Of a DNA stretch of 64,000 bases, positions 14,310-22,817 are shown in pieces. Location of the stretch: the NCBI GenBank assembly GCA_946482595.1, contig CAMLSD010000007.1:1-64000 (forward strand), given 5' to 3'. The position numbers were made by a program, and so were the translations under genes. The notes below the pieces were generated by a model that saw only the letters and a program-made list of their open reading frames with translations, had not been told where the DNA came from and ran no database searches. Source of the DNA: an uncultured Comamonadaceae bacterium. GTDB taxonomy: Bacteria > Pseudomonadota > Gammaproteobacteria > Burkholderiales > Burkholderiaceae. The stretch's first letter is position 1. Every line of letters starts with the position of its first letter.

Positions 14310-15011
14310 ATGGAACCTGCTCAACTCGAAGCCACGTTTGATCAACAGTCCGCCACCTATGATCAGCAGTGGGCCCGGCTCGCTGCCTTTCGTGATGGCA
14401 TTCACTTGCTGATGAGTGCGCTGTTCAGCCGGCTGCCTGCGGATGCGAGGATGCTCTGCGTCGGGGCGGGAACGTGCGCGGAGATCCACGCCCTGGCCAC
14501 ACGGTTCCCGGGGTGGACGTTCACCGCGGTGGAGCCGTCGGCGGGCATGGTCGCGCAGGCTCGGGAGCGCGCCAAGACGCACGGCTACGCGGATCGGTGC
14601 ACCTTCCACACCGGCTACCTGGACTCGCTGCCGGCATCGGAGCCCTTCGACTGCGCGAGTTCGCTGCTGGTGTCGCAATTCATCCTGGACACCCGGCAAC
14701 GCACGGACTACTTCCGGGCCATTGCCCGTCGTCTGAAAGTGGGTGGCATGCTGGCGAGTTCGGATCTGGCGTCAGACGTGACGACCGAAGGTTACAGGAG
14801 CCTGCTGGACGTCTGGTTGCGAACGATGGCCGCCTCGGATGTGCCGCCAGAGCGTGTTCTCAAGATGCAGGAGGCCTACGCCCGCGACGTTGCCATCCTG
14901 GCCCCGCAGGCCGTCGCCGACCTCATCGCGTCAGCCGGTTTTGCGGCGCCGGTGCAGTTCTATCAGGCGGGCCTCATCCATGCCTGGTACACCCACCGGC
15001 TTGCGACTTGA
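14310..15011 (+). CDS. class I SAM-dependent methyltransferase
   Basis: The 233-aa protein has SAM-binding motif I M-L-C-V-G-A-G-T-C-A-E (about residues 48-58), an acidic end of strand 2 (A-V-E-P-S-A-G-M) and a later L-K-V-G-G-M-L motif. The N-terminal F-D-Q-Q-S-A-T-Y-D-Q-Q-W-A is typical of UbiE/COQ5-like small-molecule methyltransferases. Substrate is unknown. It lies 74 bases after the enoyl-CoA hydratase on the same strand; a functional link is not evident. Confidence 0.85.
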   Translation: MEPAQLEATFDQQSATYDQQWARLAAFRDGIHLLMSALFSRLPADARMLCVGAGTCAEIHALATRFPGWTFTAVEPSAGMVAQARERAKTHGYADRCTFHTGYLDSLPASEPFDCASSLLVSQFILDTRQRTDYFRAIARRLKVGGMLASSDLASDVTTEGYRSLLDVWLRTMAASDVPPERVLKMQEAYARDVAILAPQAVADLIASAGFAAPVQFYQAGLIHAWYTHRLAT

Positions 15012-15073
15012 CGGGGGCGCGGATGTGAATGGGGCCTCGGTCCAACCTTGTCACGCCTCGCAGCCAGGTGGCC

Positions 15074-15502
15074 ATGAAGTCGCTTGCGCAGATTGAAGCG
15101 GATGTGTGCTCGATGGCATCGACCATCGCCGCACCCGCGCAGGCCTTGCCGACCTTCGGCCGGTCGAGGGATGGTGCACACCCGCACATCGAGGTGAGTG
15201 CCGGGGCCTACCACCATGTTGTGATCGAGCGCGGGATCGAACTCGAACGCCGCAGTACGACGGACTATCAGGAATTGCTCTGCTGGGTGTTTGCGGATGT
15301 CACCCACCAGATGGCGTTCGAGTTCGAGCTTCATCACCGTGTCGAAGGCCAGGACGCGCGCAGACTGGCCTTTCGCCGGCAGTTGGAGCTCATGGCCCTG
15401 CTCGGCCCGGTGTTCGAGGACAGGGCCCGCCGCAACATCGAGCGCATCCTCAGGAAGGCGCCCTACCGTGACGACCCAGGCCGATCGGGTGGGTCTGCAT
15501 GA
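15074..15502 (+). CDS. immunity-like protein resembling Imm63
   Basis: The 142-aa soluble protein has D-G-A-H-P-H-I-E-V-S-A-G-A-Y-H-H-V-V-I-E-R-G (residues ~35-56), then E-L-L-C-W-V-F-A-D-V-T and E-L-H-H-R-V-E-G-Q-D. From memory this matches the Imm63 immunity-protein family. Such proteins neutralise polymorphic toxins delivered by neighbouring cells. No toxin gene is adjacent, so it would be an orphan immunity gene. The ATG at 15074 has CAGGTGG upstream; an earlier ATG at 15029 is less likely. Confidence 0.65.
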   Translation: MKSLAQIEADVCSMASTIAAPAQALPTFGRSRDGAHPHIEVSAGAYHHVVIERGIELERRSTTDYQELLCWVFADVTHQMAFEFELHHRVEGQDARRLAFRRQLELMALLGPVFEDRARRNIERILRKAPYRDDPGRSGGSA

Positions 15503-15730
15503 CCGATGCAGGCTCACGCCTCGGGTGAAGCGGGCAAGGTGTTGTGGTGGGGGCTGTGCAAGGGGCGCTGTGGGAGAGGCGCTGTGGCCGGGCCCCACGG
15601 TTCGGCCATGCCTCTGGCCGGGGCATTCGCCACGGAGGGCGGGTGTTGGCCACAATGGTTCAGGGCGATGTCGGTCTGCCACGCTCACCCCCGCACGGCA
15701 ACACACCCCACCACACAGGAGGCCACCGCG

Positions 15731-16204
15731 ATGCTGAACGACCTGTCGGCTGAGATCAGAGCGCTGGAGGCCCAGGCCGCTGACCCTGAGCGACTGCGGC
15801 TGGCTTTTGGCCACGCGTGCGTCGAGCGCGTCCGCCACCTGCTCGAAGACAGCGAGGTGATCCGCTGCCTCGACGTGCTTGCAGCCTACCTGGACGGCCG
15901 CAGCGACCGCGCCAGCCTGCAGCAAGCCGCCCTCGACGCGGCTGCGCTGGCCAATCACCACCCGGGTTCGCGGTCGCTCGACGGTGTGGGCCACGCCGCC
16001 GTGTCGGCAAGTTACGCGGTGGCCCACGCCTTGTCCGGCCGGGCCGGCCAGGCGGCCGAGTATGCCGCCTATGCAAGCGTCTACGGCGGCGGGGGGTATG
16101 GTGCGGTGGCCGATGCCGACTCGTTCGTGCCTGAACGGGCATGGCAACTGGCCACGCTGCGCCAACTGGCGAATGTGACTCAAGGGTCAGGCGTGGCGGC
16201 CTGA
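15731..16204 (+). CDS. putative immunity protein resembling Imm5
   Basis: The 157-aa, Ala-rich helical protein has H-A-C-V-E-R-V near residue 27 and repeated A-A-L-A-N-H-H / G-H-A-A-V-S-A-S-Y-A-V-A-H-A-L motifs. These resemble Imm5-type immunity proteins (assignment from memory, moderate). The start has an excellent AGGAGG ten bases upstream (15717-15722). It follows the Imm63-like gene by 228 bases. Two immunity-like genes without a toxin suggest an immunity depot. Confidence 0.6.
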   Translation: MLNDLSAEIRALEAQAADPERLRLAFGHACVERVRHLLEDSEVIRCLDVLAAYLDGRSDRASLQQAALDAAALANHHPGSRSLDGVGHAAVSASYAVAHALSGRAGQAAEYAAYASVYGGGGYGAVADADSFVPERAWQLATLRQLANVTQGSGVAA

Positions 16205-16240
16205 CCGGCGGGCGGTCCCGGCGCCGGGGGGCGGCTCGCG

Positions 16241-16260
16241 GCCGGGCCGGGCCGGGCCGG
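16241..16260. repeat. four tandem copies of GCCGG
   Basis: A 5-bp unit is repeated exactly four times in the short convergent gap between the Imm5-like gene and the minus-strand VOC gene. It could fold and act as a bidirectional barrier to transcription, or be simple slippage. Confidence 0.7.
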
Positions 16261-16264
16261 ACGT

Positions 16265-16645
16265 TCAGGCCAGGTCCTCGTGCAGGCAGAGGACGTTGCC
16301 CTCCGTGTCCTTAAACCAGGCGGCCTTTTCTGCGCCGAGCACGCAGACGTGGTTCACCGTCTTGAAATCCGGAAAGTCGTAGTCTTCGAAGACGACGCCC
16401 TGCTGCTTCAGGCGTTCGATGGCGGCGGCGATGTTGTCCACCTTGAAGCTCACGGCCGTGTGCTCGGCTTTGGTTCCTTCGGGCTTGGGGAACAGGGCGA
16501 TGGCCGTGCCGCCGACCTGATAGGTGAACTTGCCGTCCGGCTTCAGCGTGCCGGCCTGAAGGCCCAGGCGGTTCTCGTAGAAGGCTCGTGCACGGCCCAT
16601 GTCGATCACGGGCAGCATGACGGTCACGGATGCGTGGTTCAGCAT
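16265..16645 (-). CDS. VOC-family (glyoxalase-like) protein
   Basis: The 126-aa VOC fold has V-M-L-P-V-I-D-M-G-R-A-R-A-F-Y-E-N-R-L-G-L in the first half and W-F-K-D-T-E-G-N-V-L-C-L near the C-terminus, with the usual metal-ligand positions (His/Glu). The start at 16645 has AAGGGGAA upstream. Function beyond fold is unknown. It is transcribed toward the immunity-like genes and away from nothing obvious. Confidence 0.85.
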   Translation of the reverse strand: MLNHASVTVMLPVIDMGRARAFYENRLGLQAGTLKPDGKFTYQVGGTAIALFPKPEGTKAEHTAVSFKVDNIAAAIERLKQQGVVFEDYDFPDFKTVNHVCVLGAEKAAWFKDTEGNVLCLHEDLA

Positions 16646-16804
16646 GCGCTTTCCCCTTGAGTGAGCGGGCAGCCCTGCACGGGGCCGCCTTCGTCCAGCA
16701 CCTCCCGTCGTGCCAGCATACTCCTGCGCGGGCCGGGTGAGCGTGTCACGAGCCCCTGGGCAGCGCGCCCGCCGCGCAGATCGTGCGGCCGGCGGCATCG
16801 CGGT

Positions 16805-18331
16805 TCACACCGCGCTCAACGTGGGGTGGTCGTCCGGCCTGCCGTGCAGCTGCGGGGGGTGGGTGACGATGCTGCGCAGGTCCGGCCTTGCCGTGCGCAG
16901 CGCCTCGACATCCGGCCGGGGGCGGGCCAGTTGCGGCGCACTGGCGAAGGCCTGCTCGAGCGCGTGAGCTGCGCCCAGCAGCCGGGTGTCGTCGCGCAGC
17001 GGCGCGATCAGCTGCAGACCGAAGGGCATGCCGCGTGCGTCGCGCCCGCATGGCAGGGCCAGGGCCGGGTTGGTCGCCAGTGTCACGATGTAGGTGAGCG
17101 CCAGCCACTGGTAGTAGTTGCGCATCGGCTGGCGGTCGATCTCGCGTGCGTACAGGTCGGTCCACGGGAACGGGGACACCGGCGTCACGGGCGCCACCAC
17201 GAGGTCGTACTGCTCGAACAGCGCCTGCATGCGCCGGGCGATGCGGGTCTGCTCCAGGTGCGCCCAGGCGCGGTCGGCCAGGGTGATCGAAGCGGCCATC
17301 TCGACGTTCGATCGCACGTTCGGGCCCAGGGTGTCCGGTGCGTCGCGGTAGGTGTCGGCAAAGGCGGCGACAAAGCTCTCGGCACGCAGGATGTCGAAGG
17401 CGCGGTCTGCGTCACCCAGCGCGGGTTCGATCCGTTCGCAACGCGCGACCCAGGGTGCGATGGTCTCGATGCGCTGGCGGAAGGTTGCGCGGATGTCGGC
17501 GTCGACCGCGCAGATGCCGAAGTCCTCGGTCCAGCCGATGCGCAGGCCGGCCAGGTCCACCTGCGGCAGGGGCCACACATCGGCTGCACCTGCGGGGTAC
17601 GACAAGGGGTCGCGACGGTCGAGGCCGACCATCGCACCCAGCAGAAGCGCGGTGTCCGGCACGTTGCGTGCCATCGGGCCGAGCACCGAGATGGCTGACC
17701 AGCCCAGCGGCCGGGCGTCATTGGCCACCAGCCCCGGCGAAGGCCGCAGCCCGACCACACCGCACAGCGCGGCGGGGATGCGCAGCGAGCCACCGGTGTC
17801 CGAGCCGGTGCAGATCGGCAGCATGTCCACCGCGAGGGCAGCGGCGGACCCTCCGGAGGATCCACCCGCATTGAGCGACGGGTTGAACGGGTTGCCCGTG
17901 GCGCCCCACACGGGGTTGCGGGTGTTGGCACCTGCACCCATGTCGGGCACGTTGGTCTTGGCCACCACGATCGCACCGGCAGAGCGCAGTCGGGCGACCA
18001 GGCCGTTGTCGACGCTCGGGACGTTGCCGCGCAGCCGGATGTTGCCGCAGGTCGTCAGCAGGCCGGCGGTGTCCTGCAGGTCCTTCACGCCCAGCGGCAG
18101 GCCATGCAGGCGGCCCAGCGGCCTGCCGGCCATGACCTCGGCTTCGGCGGCACGCGCTGATGCGCGGGCACGCTCGAAGTCGGTGGCGCAGATGGCGTTG
18201 ATGCCAGGGTTCAGCGACTCGATGCGTGCGATGCACGCGTCGAGCAGCTCGACGGGCGACAGACGGCGGCTGCCGATCATCGCGCGCAGTTCGACCGCGC
18301 TGAGTTCAACGAGTGATCGGTCGGTGCTCAT
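16805..18331 (-). CDS. amidase (amidase-signature family)
   Basis: The 508-aa hydrolase has the full Ser-cisSer-Lys triad: Lys83 in G-L-P-L-G-V-K-D, the G-G-S-S-G-G-S-A loop with cis-Ser at ~158, and nucleophile Ser182 in G-S-D-T-G-G-S-L-R-I-P-A. It hydrolyses an amide to acid and ammonia in the cytoplasm; the substrate is unknown. It starts four bases after a Bug receptor gene that overlaps a TetR gene, so the three form an operon. The receptor may bind the amide or its product. Confidence 0.9.
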   Translation of the reverse strand: MSTDRSLVELSAVELRAMIGSRRLSPVELLDACIARIESLNPGINAICATDFERARASARAAEAEVMAGRPLGRLHGLPLGVKDLQDTAGLLTTCGNIRLRGNVPSVDNGLVARLRSAGAIVVAKTNVPDMGAGANTRNPVWGATGNPFNPSLNAGGSSGGSAAALAVDMLPICTGSDTGGSLRIPAALCGVVGLRPSPGLVANDARPLGWSAISVLGPMARNVPDTALLLGAMVGLDRRDPLSYPAGAADVWPLPQVDLAGLRIGWTEDFGICAVDADIRATFRQRIETIAPWVARCERIEPALGDADRAFDILRAESFVAAFADTYRDAPDTLGPNVRSNVEMAASITLADRAWAHLEQTRIARRMQALFEQYDLVVAPVTPVSPFPWTDLYAREIDRQPMRNYYQWLALTYIVTLATNPALALPCGRDARGMPFGLQLIAPLRDDTRLLGAAHALEQAFASAPQLARPRPDVEALRTARPDLRSIVTHPPQLHGRPDDHPTLSAV

Positions 18332-18335
18332 GTGT

Positions 18336-19298
18336 TCAGTCCGGCGTCAGCCCGGCCTTGTGCACATAGGCACGGATCAGGGGCAGCTCCCTGGTCACCC
18401 GTGTGTCGTAGGCGGTCGGGGGTTCGTAGGCGACGTCGACGCCGGCCTTGGTCAGGTCGCCCTGGGTGGCCGGGTCGGCCAGCGCACTGACAAACGCCTT
18501 GTTCAGCGCGGCCTGCACGGCCGGGGGCAGGCCACGCGGGGCCACGATCGTGATCCACGGCACCATCTCGAAGCCCGGGTACCCGGATTCGGCGATGCTG
18601 GGCACCTTGGGCAGCGAGGGGGACGGCTTGAGCGAGGTCACCGCGATGGCCTTGACCCGGCCCGCCTGCAGCATGGGGATGGCTGCCACATTGGTGTCGA
18701 AGGTCAGCTGGACCTGACCGCCGATCAGGTCCTGCATGGCGGGTGCACTGCCCTTGTACGGCACGTGGGTGATCTGCGTGCCGGTCTGGACCTTGAACAT
18801 CTCGCCGGCGAAATGCGAGGTGGTGCCGTTGCCGAACGAGCCGTAGCTCATCTTGCCGGGCTGGCTCCTGGCCAGTGCCACGAGCTCGGCCACGGTATTG
18901 GCCTGTACCGACGGATGGGCCAGCAGCACCAGTGGCGAGGTGCCCAGGATGCCGATGGCCTCGAAGCTTTTCAGCGGGTCATACGGCAGCCTGGACTTCA
19001 GGCCCGGGTTGATGGTGAACGTGGTGTTCGAGCTGATCAGCAGGGTGTAGCCGTCGGCAGCGGACTGGGCCACCGCGCCCGCGCCGATCACCGTGCCGGC
19101 CCCCGCCTTGTTCTCGACGATCACCGGCTGCTTCAGGTGCGGGGCCATCCCCTTGGCCATGATGCGGGCCACCGTGTCGGTGGCGCCGCCGGGCGGGTAG
19201 GGGACGACCAGGGTCACCGGCTTGTCCGGGAAGGCAGCCAATGCGCCTTGGGCGCAGGCGAGTGCGGCGGTGGCGATCAGCCAGCGGGAGCGTGTCAT
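18336..19298 (-). CDS. tripartite tricarboxylate transporter receptor (Bug family)
   Basis: The 320-aa periplasmic binding protein has a Sec signal (residues 1-22), then F-P-D-K-P-V-T-L-V-V-P-Y-P-P-G-G-A-T-D and V-E-N-K-A-G-A-G, the Bug ligand-loop motifs. Bug proteins are greatly expanded in Burkholderiales and usually act without adjacent TctAB. The start overlaps the TetR stop by four bases (ATGA), so it is co-transcribed with the regulator and with the amidase downstream. Confidence 0.9.
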   Translation of the reverse strand: MTRSRWLIATAALACAQGALAAFPDKPVTLVVPYPPGGATDTVARIMAKGMAPHLKQPVIVENKAGAGTVIGAGAVAQSAADGYTLLISSNTTFTINPGLKSRLPYDPLKSFEAIGILGTSPLVLLAHPSVQANTVAELVALARSQPGKMSYGSFGNGTTSHFAGEMFKVQTGTQITHVPYKGSAPAMQDLIGGQVQLTFDTNVAAIPMLQAGRVKAIAVTSLKPSPSLPKVPSIAESGYPGFEMVPWITIVAPRGLPPAVQAALNKAFVSALADPATQGDLTKAGVDVAYEPPTAYDTRVTRELPLIRAYVHKAGLTPD

Positions 19299-19960
19299 CG
19301 GGGGTTCCTTCCAGGGCGTGGCAAGGGGGCAGGCGAAGCGGTGCGGCACCGCAGGAGGATCAGTTCGGCCAGCACGTCGAGCTGCGCGGCGCATTGCGCC
19401 TCGGCCGGCCCGAACAGACGCATGATCCCGATGCCCCGCAACGTGGAGAGCACCAGGTCGGCCAGGGCGTCGACGTCCGGGGCCGTGGCGAGTTCGGGGA
19501 ACACGCTGCGGAATCGTTCATGCAGCGACCTGCTCACGTCGGCCCGGCGTGACGCGATGTGCGCGCGCATCTCGGGATCGGAGGCGGCGCCGAAATAGAC
19601 GTCCCACGCGGCCAGGAAGCGCGGCGGCTCGTAGACCGTCTCCCACAGGGCGCGCACGAAGCGGTGTGCCCGTTCGGGCAGCGGCAACTCGGCACCCGGC
19701 CAGGGCACACCGGTCCCCAGGCCCGAACGCAGGATCTCGTCGATGACCTGCATCATCAAGATGGCCTTGGAGCCGAAATGATGCTGCAGCGCACCGGGGG
19801 TGACGCCTGCCGCCTTGGCCACTTCGAACACGGTGGCCCCCTGGTAGCTGCGCTCGCGCACGACGTCGATCGTGGTGGCGATGAGGTGCTCGCGTGTGGC
19901 ACGGCTGCGCTCGGCCTGGCGACGGGGCCGGGGCGGGGAGAGGGGGGCTGGGTCGACCAT
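19295..19960 (-). CDS. TetR/AcrR-family repressor
   Basis: The N-terminal helix-turn-helix (T-R-E-H-L-I-A-T-T-I-D-V-V...V-F-E-V-A-K-A-A-G-V-T-P-G-A-L-Q-H-H-F, about residues 22-63) is typical of TetR. The C-terminal part is the variable ligand domain. The start at 19960 is preferred; an upstream start at 19978 would lie inside the perfect palindrome at 19975-19992. It probably represses itself and the downstream Bug receptor and amidase, with the amide or its product as inducer. Confidence 0.85.
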   Translation of the reverse strand: MVDPAPLSPPRPRRQAERSRATREHLIATTIDVVRERSYQGATVFEVAKAAGVTPGALQHHFGSKAILMMQVIDEILRSGLGTGVPWPGAELPLPERAHRFVRALWETVYEPPRFLAAWDVYFGAASDPEMRAHIASRRADVSRSLHERFRSVFPELATAPDVDALADLVLSTLRGIGIMRLFGPAEAQCAAQLDVLAELILLRCRTASPAPLPRPGRNPR

Positions 19961-19974
19961 GTTGTCGAGATTAA

Positions 19975-19992
19975 ACATTACAGGTGTAATGT
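19975..19992. promoter_or_regulatory. probable TetR operator (perfect 8-bp inverted repeat)
   Basis: ACATTACAGGTGTAATGT is a perfect inverted repeat (ACATTACA / TGTAATGT, GG spacer) lying 15 bases upstream of the TetR start. It is AT-rich in GC-rich DNA. Its size and place fit the binding site of the neighbouring repressor. Confidence 0.75.
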
Positions 19993-20146
19993 AAAACGGG
20001 TGAAAACCCTCGCCGGAGTGCCCCGGGCAAAGTGGGTCGGGGCCACGGGTTTACCCTTGGGGTCGTGTTGTCGAAATGGCGACGGCTGTTTCGTCGTGTT
20101 GTCAGAGACTGCACTTGCAGCCTTCACCACCCACAGGAGCCTGACC

Positions 20147-20593
20147 ATGTCCGACCGCAGCGTTCACCTTCACCGAGTCATCCGTGCCCAGCCCGAAAAG
20201 CTCTACCGGGCTTTCACCGAGCCCGATGCCCTGGCCAAGTGGCTTCCACCGCATGGCTTCACCTGTGTCGTGCACCACCTCGATGCCGTCACTGGCGGCA
20301 GCTTCAGGATGTCGTTTCGCAACTTCACGACGGGCGGATCGCACTCGTTCGGCGGCGAGTACCTGGAGCTGGTGCCCGCCCGCCGGATTCGCTACACCGA
20401 CAAGTTCGATGACCCGAACCTGCCGGGCGAGATGCAGGTGACGGTGAGCTTCGAGCCGGTCTCATGCGGCACCGAACTGTCGGTCGTCCAGGAGGGCATA
20501 CCGCAGGCCATTCCTCTGGAGATGTGCTACCTCGGCTGGCAGGAGTCACTCGCCCAGTTTGCCGCGCTGGTCGAGCCGGACATTCCGGGCTAG
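20147..20593 (+). CDS. SRPBCC/AHSA1-family protein
   Basis: The 148-aa START-like fold has R-V-I-R-A-Q-P-E-K-L-Y-R-A-F-T-E-P-D-A-L-A-K-W near the N-terminus and G-W-Q-E-S-L-A-Q-F-A-A-L near the end, both typical of the Aha1-like (AHSA1) group. These bind hydrophobic ligands in a deep pocket; the ligand is unknown. A CAGGAG ribosome site precedes the ATG at 20147. It is divergent from the TetR operon across 186 bases that contain the operator. Confidence 0.85.
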   Translation: MSDRSVHLHRVIRAQPEKLYRAFTEPDALAKWLPPHGFTCVVHHLDAVTGGSFRMSFRNFTTGGSHSFGGEYLELVPARRIRYTDKFDDPNLPGEMQVTVSFEPVSCGTELSVVQEGIPQAIPLEMCYLGWQESLAQFAALVEPDIPG

Positions 20594-20831
20594 TGTCGTG
20601 AGTGGGAAGTTCGTTGAACCCGCGTCGCAGGCTCTGCGCCGTGCACACGAGCTTCCAATCGGCTTGCACGCGGTGCTTCCGCGAAGATTCCCGGGGCTGG
20701 GGCGGTCAGCGCAGGCTGCCTGCTCCGAGGGCGCTGGTACGATCGGCTGCGGGTTGAACTGCCGGCCGATGCGTCCAAGGGCGACCGGCGAGGCGATTTC
20801 CCGTCCCATCGACACAAGGTTCCCTGCAACG

Positions 20832-21269
20832 ATGCTCACGTCAGTCCGTCGCGCCATCGCCTCCCGTGCCGAAGTGGCCTTGGAAGTGATCGGCCTCGTC
20901 TTCGCGTTGTCTGGCGCAACCGTGGCCGCCGTGTTCGGCCGAGGCCTGCTGGCGCTCATGCTGGGCGCAGTGGTGCTTGGCATCTTCTTTCGTCTGACCG
21001 GCCGTCGACGGGCGCGCCAGGCCGCGGTCGCAGCCCCGCCGGGCTGGGTGTACGCGGCCAGTGCGCTGCTGTCGGTGGTGGAAGTCGGCGTGCTGGTGGA
21101 GGCCACCGACCTGCCTGTGCGGTTCCACCAGGAAGGCTTTGCGCTATTTCACTGGGTGCTGGTACTGACCGCCCTGTTTGCAGCCTTCTGGCTGCAACTG
21201 ATGCTGCTGCGTGCCGTTGTTGCGCGCAGGCGAGTGCGCGGCGCAATGCCGACATCGGACCTTCATTGA
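20832..21269 (+). CDS. hypothetical integral membrane protein (145 aa)
   Basis: Three to four hydrophobic segments are visible (about residues 16-50, 75-90 and 105-128), separated by short basic loops (R-R-R-A-R-Q). No family is recognised. The ATG at 20832 is chosen from hydropathy and spacing; the frame is open further upstream but that sequence is shadow-like. The 238 bases upstream hold no supported feature. Confidence 0.55.
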   Translation: MLTSVRRAIASRAEVALEVIGLVFALSGATVAAVFGRGLLALMLGAVVLGIFFRLTGRRRARQAAVAAPPGWVYAASALLSVVEVGVLVEATDLPVRFHQEGFALFHWVLVLTALFAAFWLQLMLLRAVVARRRVRGAMPTSDLH

Positions 21270-21278
21270 GCGATATGC

Positions 21279-21698
21279 ATGACGAAGACAAGGGATCGGC
21301 GCACCATCGACGATGTACTTCAGGGTGCCGCGGATGTCTTGTTCCCTGGTGTCATGCCAACGCCACGCATCACACCCGTCACCGCGGACGCCTCCGGTGA
21401 CACGCCGCTTCACGTCTACCTCTGGCGGCGGGACGCGTACGCTGTGCGCACGCTGCTTGCACATGGTGCGGACGTCAACGCCGCAGGGGACATGGGCGAG
21501 ACTGCGCTGCATGTGGCTGCACGTCAATGCCCCGCTGACATCATTGCAGCAGTTCTGGCAGCGGGCGCGCGCGAAGACAGGGTGTCGGAGTTCGGGCAGA
21601 CGCCATCGCAGCTGGCGCGCGAACTTGACCGGGCCCCGGTCTACCAGGAGGCCAGGCGTCTGGCCAGGGAGTCGAAGCCGTTCGGCCAACGCAGCTAG
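21279..21698 (+). CDS. ankyrin-repeat protein (139 aa)
   Basis: Two ankyrin repeats are visible: G-D-T-P-L-H-V-Y-L-W-R-R...V-R-T-L-L-A-H-G-A-D-V-N-A and G-E-T-A-L-H-V-A-A-R...I-A-A-V-L-A-A-G-A (about residues 40-100), with a third partial unit (G-Q-T-P-S-Q-L-A). Such proteins bind other proteins; the partner is unknown. There is no signal peptide. It starts nine bases after the membrane-protein gene and may be in the same transcript. Confidence 0.8.
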   Translation: MTKTRDRRTIDDVLQGAADVLFPGVMPTPRITPVTADASGDTPLHVYLWRRDAYAVRTLLAHGADVNAAGDMGETALHVAARQCPADIIAAVLAAGAREDRVSEFGQTPSQLARELDRAPVYQEARRLARESKPFGQRS

Positions 21699-21785
21699 CG
21701 CAGCCTGAACCGACGCCATCTGCGACATGCCGGCCTGGGCACAATCCATGCATGCTGCCGGTCGTCGCAGCGACTGGAGAGACCG

Positions 21786-22097
21786 ATGGAATATGTATAC
21801 ATGCCGTTGCAGCTTGCGCCGGGTCAGCTCAATCAGCCCATCCTGCCGAACTGGTCGTTCAACCTGTTCAACGTGAATCTGGGGGCGTCGTCGAATGCGG
21901 CGCTGGAGCAGGCCGCCTTGCGCAAGGTCGGCAGCTATGGCAAGCAGATCGGGCATCTGGCCGAGGCGCTGGAGGTGGTCATCACGCGCCTGCGTCTCCT
22001 GGAGAGCGACGGCCTGACGCAGGCCGAGAAGGACTGTCTTGCGGTGTTCCTCGGGGATGTGGCGGCCGTGCGCAAGCTCAAGGCAGACGGTGTCTGA
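21786..22097 (+). CDS. hypothetical protein (103 aa)
   Basis: The first ~35 residues are rich in Pro/Asn/Leu (N-W-S-F-N-L-F-N-V-N-L-G); the rest is helical and amphipathic (I-G-H-L-A-E-A-L-E-V-V-I-T-R-L-R), possibly a coiled coil. GGAGAGACCG lies upstream of the ATG. The 3' end overlaps the GTG start of the next gene by eight bases, so the two are likely translationally coupled. No family is recognised. Confidence 0.65.
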   Translation: MEYVYMPLQLAPGQLNQPILPNWSFNLFNVNLGASSNAALEQAALRKVGSYGKQIGHLAEALEVVITRLRLLESDGLTQAEKDCLAVFLGDVAAVRKLKADGV

Positions 22098-22665
22098 AGC
22101 GCTGACTCGCACACTCGCATGGGCTGCCGGCCTGGCCCTGCTGGGCGGATGCGCCAGCACACAGGTGTCGGTGTCCCCATCGCCCCAGGCACCCGTGTGC
22201 GACCGCAGCGCGACGGCGCTGGTGCTGTGGGCGCCGCAATGGCGGCCGGATCAGAAGGACGTTGCGGCGCGCGAGGCGGCTGCGGCGTCCGGGCTTGACG
22301 AATTCTTCAGGAGCGCCGGCTGTTTTGGTCGCACGCAATTGCGCCGCGCAGGCAGCCTGAGTCCCCAGGCCATCGCCTCGGAAGCGGGCGCGCCGGGCGG
22401 GCCGTTCGATGTGGTGCTCACCCTGGCGGTGCGTGAGCTGGGGCCGGTGGTCAGGCTGCTGTCATCGGCCGCACTCGTCGAAGGTGGCACCGAGGTGGTC
22501 CTGCAGGTCACGGCGCGCCGCGTCAACGATGGCGAGCCGGTGCGCGAGTTCACGGCACATTGGCGCCATGGGGGGCCCGGCGTGATCAAGGGCGTGCGCA
22601 GCCTGCCCGATGACATGCGCTCGGCCCTGCGCGGCGCGCTGCAGCCCCAGCCGCCCGGGCAGTGA
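22090..22665 (+). CDS. predicted lipoprotein (191 aa)
   Basis: The N-terminus (GTG 22090) is a lipoprotein signal with lipobox L-L-G-G-C followed by A-S-T (Cys near residue 21). Asp is absent at +2, so outer-membrane sorting is expected. The mature domain is mixed alpha/beta and ends with a Pro/Gln tail. No family is recognised. It overlaps the preceding small gene by eight bases, implying joint expression. Confidence 0.7.
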   Translation: MSEALTRTLAWAAGLALLGGCASTQVSVSPSPQAPVCDRSATALVLWAPQWRPDQKDVAAREAAAASGLDEFFRSAGCFGRTQLRRAGSLSPQAIASEAGAPGGPFDVVLTLAVRELGPVVRLLSSAALVEGGTEVVLQVTARRVNDGEPVREFTAHWRHGGPGVIKGVRSLPDDMRSALRGALQPQPPGQ

Positions 22666-22817
22666 CCACGCGGCCGCCGGCACACCACCTTGGCCGGCCC
22701 GACGCAGGGCGCTACATTGCGGGCTGGCTGGCCGCAGCAGCGTCTGTGCCTTTGCCTGCGCGCGCCGGCCTTGCGGCGCATCCCCCATCGAATCCCTCTT
22801 CCACGGGGCGCATCGCC

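Noticed and set aside
14963..16183. Minus-strand frame (406 codons) opposite the two immunity-like genes
   Set aside because: The plus-strand genes have good ribosome sites and family-like motifs; the antisense frame has none.
17352..19598. Plus-strand open frame (748 codons) opposite the amidase and Bug receptor genes
   Set aside because: Antisense to two clear families with no internal domain or ribosome site.
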